Assembly (NCBI RefSeq): GCF_000485595.1
Contig: NW_014577233.1
Span: 346,964-375,354, forward strand
DNA: 28,391 nucleotides
Direction of reading: 5' to 3'
DNA from: Priapulus caudatus
Taxonomy: Eukaryota > Priapulida > Priapulimorpha > Priapulimorphida > Priapulidae
The notes beneath the pieces are model-generated. The model was not told the DNA's origin and searched no databases. It saw only the letters and a program-made list of their open reading frames with translations. The position numbers and the translations under genes are program-made. This document shows, piece after piece, positions 18,922 through 28,391 of this stretch. Numbering within the stretch: position 1 is the stretch's first letter; each line of letters begins with the position of its first letter.

Positions 18922-20630
18922 GTCGACGTTCCCCCGTAGAATCTACCCGTCGACGTTCCCCCGTAGAATCTACCCGTCGACGTTTCCCCGCTAGAGATCG
19001 ACCCGTCAACGTTGCCCCCATGAATCTACCCGGTCGACGGTTCCCCCAGTAGAATCTACCCCGTCGACGTTCCCCGTAGGAATCTACCATCGACGTCGTC
19101 CGTAGAATCGTACCCGTCGCACGTTTCTACCGTAGATATCTAACCCGTCGACGTTTCCCCCGTAGAATCTATCCGTCGACGTCGAGTCTCCCCGTAGAAT
19201 CTACCCCTCGACGTTCCCCCGCAGAACTCTACCCGTCGACGTTCCCCCGTAGAATTCTTAGCATGTCGACGTGTCTACCGTTAGAATCTACCCGTCGACG
19301 TTCCCCCGTAGATCTATCCGCTCGAACGTTCCCCGGCTAGAATCTACCGTCGAGTTCCCCCCGTAGAATTCTAACCCGTCGACTTCCCAGCTAGAACTAC
19401 CCGTCGACGTCTCCCCCGGAGATAGAATTTACCCGTCGACTGCCCCCGCAGAATCTACCGTCGAGTTCCCCCGTAGAATCTATCCGTCGACGTTCCCCGT
19501 AGAATCTTTACCCGTCGTACGCTTCCCCCCAGAAGTCTACCGGCGTCGACGTTCCCCGTAGAATCTACCCACGTCGACGTTCCCCCGTAGAACTACCGTC
19601 GGACGCTTCCCCCGCTAGAATCTACCCGTCGACCGTTCCCCAGTAGAATTCTAACCGTCGACGTCTCCCCCCGTAGAATCTACCCGTCGACGTTTCCCCG
19701 TAGAATCTACCCGTCGACGTTCCCCCGATAGAATCTACCGTCTGACGGTCCCCCGGCTAGAATCTACCCGTCAACGGTTCCCCGTAGAATCTACTCCGTC
19801 GAGACGTTCCCCCGTAGATAGAATCTACCCGTCGACGTTCCCCCCGTAGAATCTACTCGTCGACGTTCCTCCGTAGAATCTACCCGTCAACGTTCCCCCG
19901 TAGAATCTACCCGTCGACGTTCCCCCGTAAGAATCTAACGCTCGACGTTCCCCGCTGAGAAGCACTCGTCGAACGTTCCCCGTTAGAATCTACCCTGTCG
20001 ACGTTCCCCCGCTAGAATCTACCCCTCGTCGACGTTTCTCCGCTTAGAATCTACTCCGTCGACCGTTCCCCCGTAGAATCTACCCGTCGACGTGTCGCCC
20101 CGTTAGAATCTAACCGTCGGACGTTCCCCGTATGGAATCTACTCGTCGAGTTCCCCCGTAGAACTCTACCCTGTCGACGTCTCCCCCGTAGAATCTACCC
20201 GTCGCAAGTTCCCCCGCCTAGAATCTTACCCGTCGACGTTTCTCCCGTAGAATCTACTCGTCGACGCTTCCCCGTAGAATTACCCGTCGACGTTCCCCGT
20301 AGAATCTACCCGTCGGACTTTACCCCGTAGAAGTCTACCGCTCGAACGTTCGTCCCGTAGAATCGACCGTCGACGTTCCCCCGCTAAATCTACCCGTCGA
20401 CGTTTCCCCGATAGAATCTTACCCGTCGACGTTCCCCCGCTAGAATCTACCCGTCGACGTTCCCCCGTAGAATCTACCCGTCGACGTTCCCCCGTAGAAT
20501 CTACCCGTCGACGTTCCCCCGTAGAATCTACCCGTCGACGTTCTCCCGTAGAATCTACTCGTCGACGTTCCCCCGTAGAATCTACCCGTCGACGTTCCCC
20601 CGTAGAATCTACCCGTTGACGTTCTACCGG
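18922..20630. repeat. 27-bp minisatellite, about 63 copies
   Basis: The unit is GTCGACGTTCCCCC followed by GTAGAATCTACCC. It contains a SalI-type palindrome GTCGAC and is CpG-rich. Copies at the two ends (18922-18990 and about 20440-20625) are almost identical. Between them nearly every copy carries one or more single-base insertions or deletions, often in the C run. On the minus strand the clean end reads TGRFYGGTS repeats, which is a property of the repeat. Confidence 0.97.
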
Positions 20631-21449
20631 TCAAACTACATGTGCGCAAGACGCACCCGCGAATCATAGCTGCGCTTAAAAGCTCGCGGCCTGCTTCTAA
20701 ACGGAGACATTACTAACTTGCAGCCATGTCGCACCTGTGGCGTACGTATGCACGCCGTTCGTTACCATATTACTTAGGAACGCGCCACCAGACACCTAGT
20801 GCGCTCTCCATTCGTATGCTGCCCCGTTGTTACTCGAAGAACTTTCGTTAAAAACAGAAACGTAAAAAGGGGCAATGCGCATATGACTGATAATATCTAA
20901 TAAGAGGCACTTGTCTCCGTTACACACAGTATAGCCGACTATAACTATGCAGTAACACTCCACGTAAACACACCCACGTGATGGCCATCCACTAGCTCTA
21001 CTAACTCTCCACATCCCCACGTGCAAATTCGTGCATTTCGTCAGAGGCAACTGCCATATAATAGGCTTGGAGATATGTCTAAAAACCCTGATCTCTGCTA
21101 TACAACCTACAGTAAATTCCTTAACATTAGCCAGTTCTGCGCAAAAGTTACCATTCCCGGTCTGCCCATCTTTCTGGGCTGCTATTCCCCACACTGAATA
21201 TTTTGCCGGTTAGCGCTGACTGTCAATCATTATGTGGCATTTTCTACTGACTAATCTAAGCCATACAACTCGGCTATATGGCCAGTTGTCCCAGTCGCGC
21301 AGCCGAATCTCAAACATCAAGTCAACGAAGCACCCCGTGTACACTAACAATTGTTCGCTGAGAAACCCCCGCCAACAGTAGCAAACTAAACTTGATCACC
21401 ATCAAAGCCATGCGATTTAGCAAATCTAATGAAATTATAAACAGCACTC
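20631..21449. other. Unique sequence with one protein-like minus-strand frame
   Basis: The minus strand is open from 21209 to a stop at 20796-20798 (137 codons). The first ATG is at 21014, giving 73 residues. Composition is balanced and non-repetitive, with several Cys, but I recognise no domain and see no convincing splice site. No other feature was found here. Confidence 0.25.
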
Positions 21450-21746
21450 TTTGAAAACCTCACGTAAGAGAAGCCGCGAGAGTGTCGGATCACGTGCCAG
21501 GGGAGGGTCGCTCGTAAGGAAATGCGCTTCTGCGGGCCTCAAAAACAAGCGGCGCCAGAGGTGGCGGCAGAAGCAGCAGCGGCGACGACGCAATGACAGA
21601 TTGCTGCTTCTCTTGCTGGTTGGCGGCACCAAACCACAAGCAGCATGAACGCTGCCGCAGACGTACGTACAGTCTATGCGCGGCACAGTGCTGGCAGCGG
21701 CAAAACGACCGATTGCAAACGCCGAGTCGCGGTTGTGCCTGCGAGC

Positions 21747-21804
<58 letters not shown>

Positions 21805-21840
21805 ACCGTCGGCCAGATGTAGCCGCTGGAAGCTGTGACT
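21450..21840. other. CpG-rich block with (GGC)9(AGC)10 array
   Basis: (GGC)9 at 21747-21773 joins (AGC)10 at 21774-21803 within CpG-rich sequence. An ATG frame at 21645-21842 reads nine Gly then ten Ser, and the minus strand reads poly-Ala. Such arrays occur in 5' exons of animal genes, but also outside them. No flanking domain supports a protein. Confidence 0.5.
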
Positions 21841-22179
21841 GATGTAAATCAGGGCCGTAACACGGTGCTGCCGAGTATCACGGCCGACAGCTACCGGTCT
21901 CGGATAGCCCGCCAGCCCCTATTTGATATGCAAAAACCCACGCAAAACCGGCAGCGTTGCAGGCCCGTCTGATTATAATATATTAAACACACATGTGCTG
22001 TTTACGAGCGCCTGCGAGGGGACGATGATGGCATATGGCCTTTTCTGGTGTGGAGGGCGATGGGGAGATGGTGTGCACGGGTTGGCTAGTGCTAGCGAAC
22101 TGGCTGCCGGTGTTGCCTTGACTATACTTGCGGCCGTCTCTAATTTGCCGCCCTCTCCATTTGTTCAGCCACTTCAGAT
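21841..22179. other. Unique sequence, nothing recognised
   Basis: Part of a 135-codon frame (21923-22330) with no recognisable domain. It runs into the pyrimidine-rich block, which explains its length. Confidence 0.4.
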
Positions 22180-22830
22180 CCTCCTCTCATATCTTCTCAT
22201 CAGCACCCTGCTCTTTTCTCCTATTGTTAAACGTCCTCCCTTTCCTCCTCCTCATCGCTTGCTCTCATCAGAATTCCAGGCTGACTCCTCCCCTTCTCCT
22301 TCTGTTGCTTCTCCTCATCCCTTATATTGACATCGCTTCCTCTTAATTCTGACGTCCCCCTTGTTGCTCTTCCTTAACTCCTAATCACGGTACTCTTCCT
22401 CCTGCTGCTTTTCTTCAATTTCTGAGCCACATGCTTATTCACCGCACCACCTGCCGCTCTTCCTGCATGCTCTCCTGCTCCTACTCCTTTTCTTCTTCCC
22501 CTAATCCTGCTGCTCTCTCTCTCTCTCTCACTCTCGCTCCGACTCTCTCTCTCTCTCTTTCTCTCTGTATGTCTATATCTCTCTTTTTCTCTCTGTATGT
22601 CTATATCTCTCTTTTTCTCTCTGTACGTCTCTCTCTTTCTCTCTCTCTTAACTGATACCCCTCATCTGTTTTTCCTCACTTCATCTTTCTTGGATCTTGC
22701 TCCCACTCCTCTCTTTCTTCGTGTCGCCACCTGCTACTCTCTCACAGCTCCTACCCCTTCTATTTCTTACTACTGCACTCGTCCAACGTCTCCTATTCCT
22801 TCTCAATTATTCCCACCATTAGTCATGTAA
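22180..22830. repeat. Long polypyrimidine-biased block with a 28-bp repeat
   Basis: The plus strand is strongly C/T-biased for about 650 bp. CTGTATGTCTATATCTCTC-type units start at 22565, 22593 and 22621, exactly 28 bp apart. Confidence 0.85.
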
Positions 22831-23640
22831 CCCTCGTGTACATTTTATCGTGCTGGGAGTAGAGACTCACAACAAAACATAAATGCCTAATGTCTTAACT
22901 GGATTTAACTATACTACATGCACGATGCAGTTCACCCCCATCTACATAGTGTTGGTGTGTGTGTGGGGGGGGGGCTGTTGCTAGTTCTGTAAGTATTATA
23001 TTAACTAGTGATCGCATCGACATAAGCCACCACACCGTATATTAAAACAACATAAGCCCTAGCGTATTTCATCACACCGTCGAGTCAGCCCTGGCTGCTT
23101 AGTGTCAGCTAGACACTGGACTGGAATACTGGTGATCCAGCACCCTGCAATCATTTTAGTATGATAAAACTTCTCCCCGCCAATATTTGCATCAAGAGTC
23201 AATCTTCTCATCTAGACACCACCACGGTTAAGGTTAGATGCTACCGCAGTAAACACGAATCCGGAATCGCACATATGCGGAGTTTTCGCTTTGGCCAGAC
23301 AAGGAATTTTCCACTGGAGACAACACTGCCACTCAACTCCACTGCTCACCTTGGCCTCCCATCTAACCTGTCATGCGAAATTGCACTTGAGTAATGGTAT
23401 TACCTGGATGAACAGACACTAGACGTCATATTAGTATGCACTCCGAGTCGTCTCAGCAAGGGCCGAGGCAGGCAGCCCCATTTTTTATCTGTTCTAATCA
23501 AACAGCAGCCCAGCCATCAACAGGCCATCAAGGAGATCTACGGGCTGACAAGACAGCAGCATCTGATTAGAATTCAGACGGGCAGTCGGGGTATAGCCAC
23601 TCACGCGCAAAATAGCAAACACGACTACTGCCCGTAACAC
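22831..23640. other. Unique sequence, no supported gene
   Basis: A GT run followed by G(10) lies at about 22954-22976. An ATG frame at 23161-23394 (77 residues) has no recognised motif. A donor-like CAG|GTACGT is at 23640-23648, without a matching coding frame. Confidence 0.4.
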
Positions 23641-23739
23641 AGGTACGTACGGAGGCCCGAGTCAAGGTGTGGCCAGATCCCCCGAGTGAAGTACGTAGGA
23701 GGACCTGGGATGGGAGGCAAGCAGTGCGGGTTTCCAGGA

Positions 23740-24185
23740 GTGCGGCCAATCACGATGGCGTCAAAGTCCCCGCTACCCGTCACGTCGCATCAGACGCGGG
23801 TGGCAATGAGACGACGCACCGATGACGTCCGCAGTCGGAGTAATAAACAAGGGAGCGCGAGGAACAATGACTCGACCTTTGCATGTCGCACGAGCGCGCG
23901 CCACGCGCGCAAGATCGAATCACATGTGCAGCAATGGCGGCGGGTTCGCCTGGGTTATCGGCGCTCGCTGGCTCCGCCCCGGCCCCGCCCCGTGCCGCCA
24001 TCGCCGGCCCCGCCCACGCACCTATCGAGTCGCCGCGCGCCTGCTGCGCTCGAGGCAGACGATCGATGCGGCGCGCGAGCGGCCATCTTGTCGTGAGCCG
24101 CCTCCAACGATGATGCTCGTGTCGCCGTGGCGACCAATGCTCGCAGTCTCCACATTTTTGGGGGACGTGGTCCGCATCCCACCAG
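23740..24185. promoter_or_regulatory. CpG-rich promoter candidate (NF-Y, CRE, Sp/KLF, EGR, YY1)
   Basis: GGCCAATCA (23744-23752) is a perfect NF-Y box. GATGACGTCC follows at 23821. GGCCCCGCCCC (23981-23991) is a GC box, CGCCCACGC (24011-24019) an exact EGR site, and GCCATCTTG (24082-24090) a reverse YY1 core. GCAATGGCGGC occurs near 23932. This is the richest promoter-like cluster in the window. Overlapping 75-146-codon frames on both strands reflect high GC. I cannot tell the direction of transcription; bidirectional use is possible. Confidence 0.5.
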
Positions 24186-24310
24186 AGGTGCTGTTGGCAG
24201 GTTGCTCGTGTGACATCCACCCCCTCACATTGTAGACTGTGTATTCAAGCACACGAGCTAGCAGTTAGTAAGCAAGCGAGAAAGAGAAGGGAGAGAGATG
24301 GGGAGTGGGA

Positions 24311-24314
<4 letters not shown>

Positions 24315-24366
<52 letters not shown>
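24315..24366. repeat. (GA)n microsatellite
   Basis: Pure GA for 52 bp. Confidence 0.97.
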
Positions 24367-24371
<5 letters not shown>

Positions 24372-24877
24372 GAAGCACCATGCCCAGATGAGAACACATA
24401 TCTCCATATTCTGCCCCTGGAGACACTGGGTAGATAGATACTGGGAGGGGTCAAGGTGAGGAGGAATATAGATGTCATGCGAGATGGAAACAAAGATGTG
24501 CAGCCGAGCAAAGATTCAGTGGAGCAGAGAGACGTGAATAAGCAGGCGACCGCCGCATGTAATACTCTCACTCACAGATACATATGTACGCAATTTGTCC
24601 ATTTTGTGGAAGATACCGACTCAAATTGGCAGCGTATATTTTACGCCATAACTGCGAGAGAAATGTATTATTAAACAGGAAAGTAACGCACTATCCACTT
24701 GAGCGGGATAACAACAGTCTTTGTAATTAATAGCCACCAGAATGGAATGCGTAATATTTGAGGTTATAATTTTTAGTTTAGGGGATAGATACTTCCCTGG
24801 GTGACTTTAGTGGTAAGGATGCAATCATTATGCAATCTGCAGTTAAGACTTAAGACTAAGTATATACTGATCACCTT
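24367..24877. other. Unique sequence, nothing recognised
   Basis: AT content rises after 24600. A donor-like AAG|GTGAGG occurs near 24454. No gene is supported. Confidence 0.45.
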
Positions 24878-24914
<37 letters not shown>

Positions 24915-25199
24915 GGCAGCAGCAGCAGCAGCAATGGCAGCAGCAGTACTAGTAGCAAATGCAACTGCAACAGCAACAACAACAATAATAACAACAGCAG
25001 CAGCAGCAATAACAACAACAGTGGCACCAGCATCAGCAGCAACAACAGCAGCAGCCACAGCAAAAGCAACAGCAACAGCAAAAGCAACAGCAGCAGCAAC
25101 AGCAACAAAAGCAGCAACAGCAAAAACTACAACAACAGCAGCAGCAGCAGCAGTAGCAGGCAGCCAAACAGCACCACTGTTACTGTTAGTGCTGCTAGC

Positions 25200-25257
<58 letters not shown>
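24878..25257. repeat. CAG/CAA triplet array ending in (GTA)19
   Basis: CAG runs (24880-24912) pass into mixed CAG, CAA, AAC and GCA triplets, then a pure (GTA)19 at 25201-25257. The strand gives poly-Ser/Asn, poly-Ala/Thr and poly-Leu frames of 116-167 codons in several registers, as expected of triplet repeats. Confidence 0.95.
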
Positions 25258-25824
25258 CTGCTACCGTCATAGAGCCGACCGACGTCGGCACCATAACAAG
25301 CTAACGACGGCGCCACACTCACGACGTCGCCAATGTAGATTCACCATTTTAGAAACCTTTTTAAAGATTTTTAAAGACGTTTTTCCCATTTAAAAATGAA
25401 TTATGAGCTATTCACGCAGCCGCATCACGTTACCCTCACAACACCCCAACGCCAAACTCCCGGGGCTGCAGTTATAAGCAATAACGCTGAGAGATACTGG
25501 TGATGCGTGCTCATCCATGCGCCCACACGTCTAGAATCTAGATACCCACCCGCCTGTATGGCTATAATCAACAGGCACTGTCTAGACTCGCCAGCAGGCC
25601 CGCAGGCCACTGTCTACGACTGTCATGAATAAAGACATCAACGAGTAATCAACAAATGATGTAATTCGACTGGGTCAACCGGCAACTTCTCAACTCGTTC
25701 AACAACGAGTAGCTCAGAAACGAGTTCTGCGTGCGCGCGGAAGCTGGGTGGCAGATCGCGCACGCATGCACACGCGTGTAGCTGTGAGCGTGTGAGCGTG
25801 TGAGCTTGCATGTATGTGCACGCC
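25258..25824. other. Unique sequence, nothing recognised
   Basis: TTTTTAAAGA repeats directly around 25356-25380. AATAAA occurs at 25628-25633 without an associated frame. Confidence 0.45.
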
Positions 25825-25944
25825 TGAGAGAGACAGATAAAGAGAGAAAGAGATAGAGAGAAGGAAAAGAGAGAGAGAGAGGGGGAGAGAGAAAGAGAGA
25901 GAGAGAAAAAACAGAGAGGGAGACAGAGAGAGAAAAGAGAGAGG

Positions 25945-26015
<71 letters not shown>
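25825..26015. repeat. GA-rich tract with pure (GA)n
   Basis: Imperfect purine tract from 25825 and pure GA from 25949 to 26015. Confidence 0.95.
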
Positions 26016-26021
<6 letters not shown>

Positions 26022-26518
26022 GACATGAGATGAGGCGAGGCGTGAAACCGTCCCGCTGCTTCACAGTTATTTGTGTATATGTACCGTTACCATACGCTTG
26101 TGTGTTTAATATAATCATGTGTTTGTATGTTTAAGATTTTCTTACTATAAACCCGTACGTCGTTTTGCTACCGTTTTCAGTCGTGTCAATACTGTTTATT
26201 ATTATATTAATGTAATTAGTACCGGTAGTGGTAGTAATATAGTCGTAGTATATTTGTGTTAAGAGGGGTCTTGGCCTGGCCACCCAGTGCATGCCTAGCC
26301 CTAATCTGGCCCCTTATCTTAATTATATTATCAGAGCGTATAAAGGAAACCTTCTTTATACGCTCTTGAATATTTATCAGCCTTGAATATCTCAACACGC
26401 ATCTTGTTCCTGGTATTGCTTGCCATCCAGTCGTACGACCGTCCACGCGCTCGCCGACGACCTGTGCGGCGTAGTCAATGTACCGTGTCCGCACCCGGGG
26501 CGGGTGTGTGTTGTCCGC
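26016..26518. other. Unique sequence with one perfect hairpin
   Basis: AT-rich except near 26440-26510. The hairpin at 26333-26366 is listed separately. No gene is supported. Confidence 0.45.
26333..26366. repeat. 13-bp perfect inverted repeat (hairpin)
   Basis: AGAGCGTATAAAG and CTTTATACGCTCT flank an 8-nt spacer. The stem is too short for a canonical microRNA precursor. It may be a relic of a terminal inverted repeat or a regulatory palindrome. Confidence 0.7.
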
Positions 26519-26700
26519 TGTGTGTGTGTGTGTGTTTGTGTGTGTTGTGTGTGTGTGTGTTTAGTGGCTGTGGTGTGTGATTGTTGTGTGTGTTGTGTGT
26601 GTGTGTGCAATCGTGTGTGGTGTGATGTGTGTGGTGTTTGTGTCGTGTTGTGTGTGTGCTGTGTGTGTGTGTGTTGGTGTGTGTGTGTGTGTGTGCGTCG
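26519..26700. repeat. Imperfect (GT)n array
   Basis: GT runs with TTGT and GGTGT interruptions over about 180 bp. Confidence 0.95.
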
Positions 26701-27067
26701 GGGTGGGTGGTTGTTTATGTGGTGTTCATCGTCTGAAAAACGTGGTTAGCAGCCGGCTAATCGTAGCCACTCTTTCATGCGAACCAGTAGCGGATCCGCG
26801 TAGCCTGTATGTTTCTACGGAACGCCATGCATGAAGGACTGTTACGATGGAGAGATATTATACAAATATACAATCAGGGCGTAAATCATTTACAATTGCT
26901 TCAATTTGTCAATATTTTACCCCTGTACATTATGCCCATTATATTATTATTTTATTGGGAAATTATTTATCATATATACCCCTAAACCTTAATTATATTT
27001 GCCATAGCTGATCCTAACTGAACCATTTGATGAACCATACCTCACATTAGTGTCATTTTTCTTTCAG
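26701..27067. other. AT-rich sequence, intron-like at its 3' end
   Basis: Strongly AT-rich from about 26850. It ends with CTCAC (27041), a branch-point-like word, and a T-rich tract to CAG at 27065-27067, directly before the candidate exon. Confidence 0.4.
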
Positions 27068-27226
27068 GAGGGCAAGGACGCTGTGATAGCACGCGGTCTT
27101 TGGTGTATTACATTGCTGTCTGCATCTCGCGGCGGTTTCTGTATGGATTTTGAGCGCTTTGCGTCGGTTCATAGCGGTGCCACGATAAGGCGGTATGCCG
27201 GCATCACCTCGATACTCGAGAGATAG
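27068..27226 (+). CDS. Candidate terminal coding exon, unknown product
   Basis: TCATTTTTCTTTCAG|GAG is a strong animal 3' splice-acceptor match, with branch-point-like CTCAC about 23 nt upstream and CTAAC about 50 nt upstream. The frame beginning at the first base after AG stays open for 52 codons to TAG at 27224-27226. It starts EGKDAVIARGLWCITLLSAS and ends RRYAGITSILER. The segment is clearly richer in GC than its AT-rich flanks, as exons often are. I recognise no domain, no upstream exon is identifiable, and no canonical AATAAA follows within a few hundred bases. It could also be chance or a decayed transposon fragment. The phase is assumed to be 0. Confidence 0.25.
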   Translation, partial: EGKDAVIARGLWCITLLSASRGGFCMDFERFASVHSGATIRRYAGITSILER

Positions 27227-28027
27227 TCGGACTCACCCCTTCCTCTATTTCATTTCAATACAGCTTTCTGCTGCGAAATCGATAGATACAGAAAAACTCA
27301 TAAACGTTCAGTTATTTCATTCGTTCGTGGTATGGTAGCAGCTTCTATCGATGTGTTATTATAGTTTATGGCTGCTAACATAATGCTAATACATCATTTC
27401 GCTGGTGTGTTCTCGGAATGTTACCTTGCAAACTTGCGTGTCGTGACGAAGTGCGTGTATAAATATTAAAAGTTTTCTATATACTATACTAGTATATCAT
27501 TACTGCTTATATATAATTACACACAATATACAATATCTATCAAGACTATCAGTGTATGCGTGCCTATGCTTCTGTATTATGTTATCCTTGTTACTTGCCG
27601 CAAAGGCTATATGAATGCGATCAGAGCCGCTTTAATTACGAAAGCAACAGCACATACGAATTATACGGTTTTGATATGTTTATTTCGCTCTTTCCAACAC
27701 GTATTGTTCCCTAGTGGCCAAATCGACTTTGACTAATACCGATCAGATAGACTCGATTGATTGGTGGGAAAGCTTCTATCGTACGCATCAAAGAATTCAC
27801 GCGCTCCGGTAGCCCCGGTATTTTCATGCCACACTACACTAGCAGCAGCAGCTATGCAATATCAGGGGTGAAAACTGACAAATTTTGTCTAAATAATCAG
27901 TAAGATTTTGTCAAAATCGATGGGCAGAACTTTGTCTATTAGTTTACCCCTGGGTCAGACCTATCAGACCTTCTAATGACGCGACTTGGATCGACCTCTA
28001 ACAGCACGACGCGGCATTTCGTCCCGT
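27227..28027. other. AT-rich sequence, nothing recognised
   Basis: No repeat array or open frame above 60 codons. If 27068-27226 is an exon, this would hold its 3' UTR. Confidence 0.5.
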
Positions 28028-28294
28028 TTAAGAAATATTCACCATCGGACTCGGGGTCGCCAAAATCATTACGTGCCTCACCCGAGGGCGGGGTCTAGAA
28101 ACAATGAACATAAGTACATCTTCGTCAACATGCTCACTTCCCGACGGAAATGACTCCGATTTATTATCGTGTTTGACTGGCAGACGTGATAGCGCTTTTC
28201 GATCTTGTGAGCCGTAAACCACGACAATAGCCAGGACGGCTGGTCTCCATGCGACGCCCGGCCTGGTGTTGACGCGCCACCGCATATTTTCCAT
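28028..28294 (-). other. Unassigned 88-codon ATG frame on the minus strand
   Basis: The minus strand has an ATG at 28294 in a GCCATGG context, which is a strong metazoan initiation match. It stays open for 88 residues to TAA at 28028. The peptide starts MENMRWRVNTRPGVAWRPAV, has a hydrophobic AVLAIVVVY stretch, then a charged tail, and resembles no family I know. The frame is also open upstream to 28345 from a GTG. Two other minus frames overlap it, which weakens the case. It could be the start of a gene running toward lower coordinates, or chance. Confidence 0.2.
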
Positions 28295-28391
28295 GGCCCG
28301 AAGCGATCGCCAGTGAGTAGGATACCCCTCCCCCCGAACACACACTGCGCATCAAACGACACCGTACACCTACGCAGGTTATGTAAACCTA

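Noticed and set aside
20710-20730. TACTAAC followed by TTGCAG, resembling a branch point and acceptor
   Set aside because: The branch adenosine would be only a few bases from the AG, too close for normal splicing.
21645-21842. GSGKTT in a 65-codon frame, resembling a P-loop
   Set aside because: The first glycine of GxxxxGK[ST] is absent and the rest is a Gly9-Ser10 repeat.
24801-25322. Long poly-Ser/Asn, poly-Ala/Thr and poly-Leu ORFs
   Set aside because: They are triplet-repeat readouts in several frames of both strands at once.

Overview
This window is eukaryotic, non-coding-dominated DNA, almost certainly from an animal and most plausibly an invertebrate with a repeat-rich genome. The evidence is very dense and diverse microsatellites (GA, GT, TGTC, ACGC, CAG, GTA, TTTC), several minisatellites, short non-autonomous DNA transposons with target-site duplications, and CpG-rich patches carrying metazoan promoter motifs. 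There is no operon, no ribosome-binding-site spacing and no run of adjacent ORFs. I recognise no protein family anywhere, on either strand. The longest open frames lie on pyrimidine-rich or GT/CA repeat strands, which rarely form stop codons, so they are not evidence of genes. I cannot name the species or phylum with confidence.

Layout. 1-5480: microsatellites, a MITE-like element with subterminal repeats (1165-1589), a worn ~31-bp minisatellite (1920-2660) and a Z-DNA-prone CA/CG array (4806-4950). 5485-6480: a degenerate ~63-bp satellite that repeats a perfect cAMP-response element (TGACGTCA), interrupted by a 317-bp inverted-repeat element (5566-5882) with an 8-bp target duplication. 6480-9140: two CpG-rich promoter- or enhancer-like blocks with NF-Y, NRF1, CRE, RFX, POU/homeodomain and CTCF motif matches, separated by an AT-richer stretch with a perfect DR1 nuclear-receptor site and by a 24-25-bp minisatellite. 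9140-16490: mostly simple repeats, including a GT array holding a 10-N assembly gap (11688-11697), and unannotatable unique sequence.

16495-16669 is a hAT-type MITE, followed by a 34-bp minisatellite (16711-16990). 17730-18770 is a CT-rich degenerate repeat. 18922-20630 is a 27-bp minisatellite whose interior looks like uncorrected long-read sequence. 21450-21840 holds a GGC/AGC array in CpG-rich sequence. 23740-24180 is a third, stronger CpG-rich promoter candidate (NF-Y, CRE-like, Sp/KLF, EGR, YY1). 24310-26720 is mainly CAG/GTA, GA and GT arrays. The last 1.7 kb is AT-rich and contains the two best, still weak, coding hints: a possible terminal exon at 27068-27226 (+) and an ATG-initiated 88-codon frame at 28028-28294 (-).

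No gene set works together here. The most defensible biology is mobile-element and satellite structure, plus clusters of regulatory motifs. The motif calls are sequence matches only and do not show occupancy or function.
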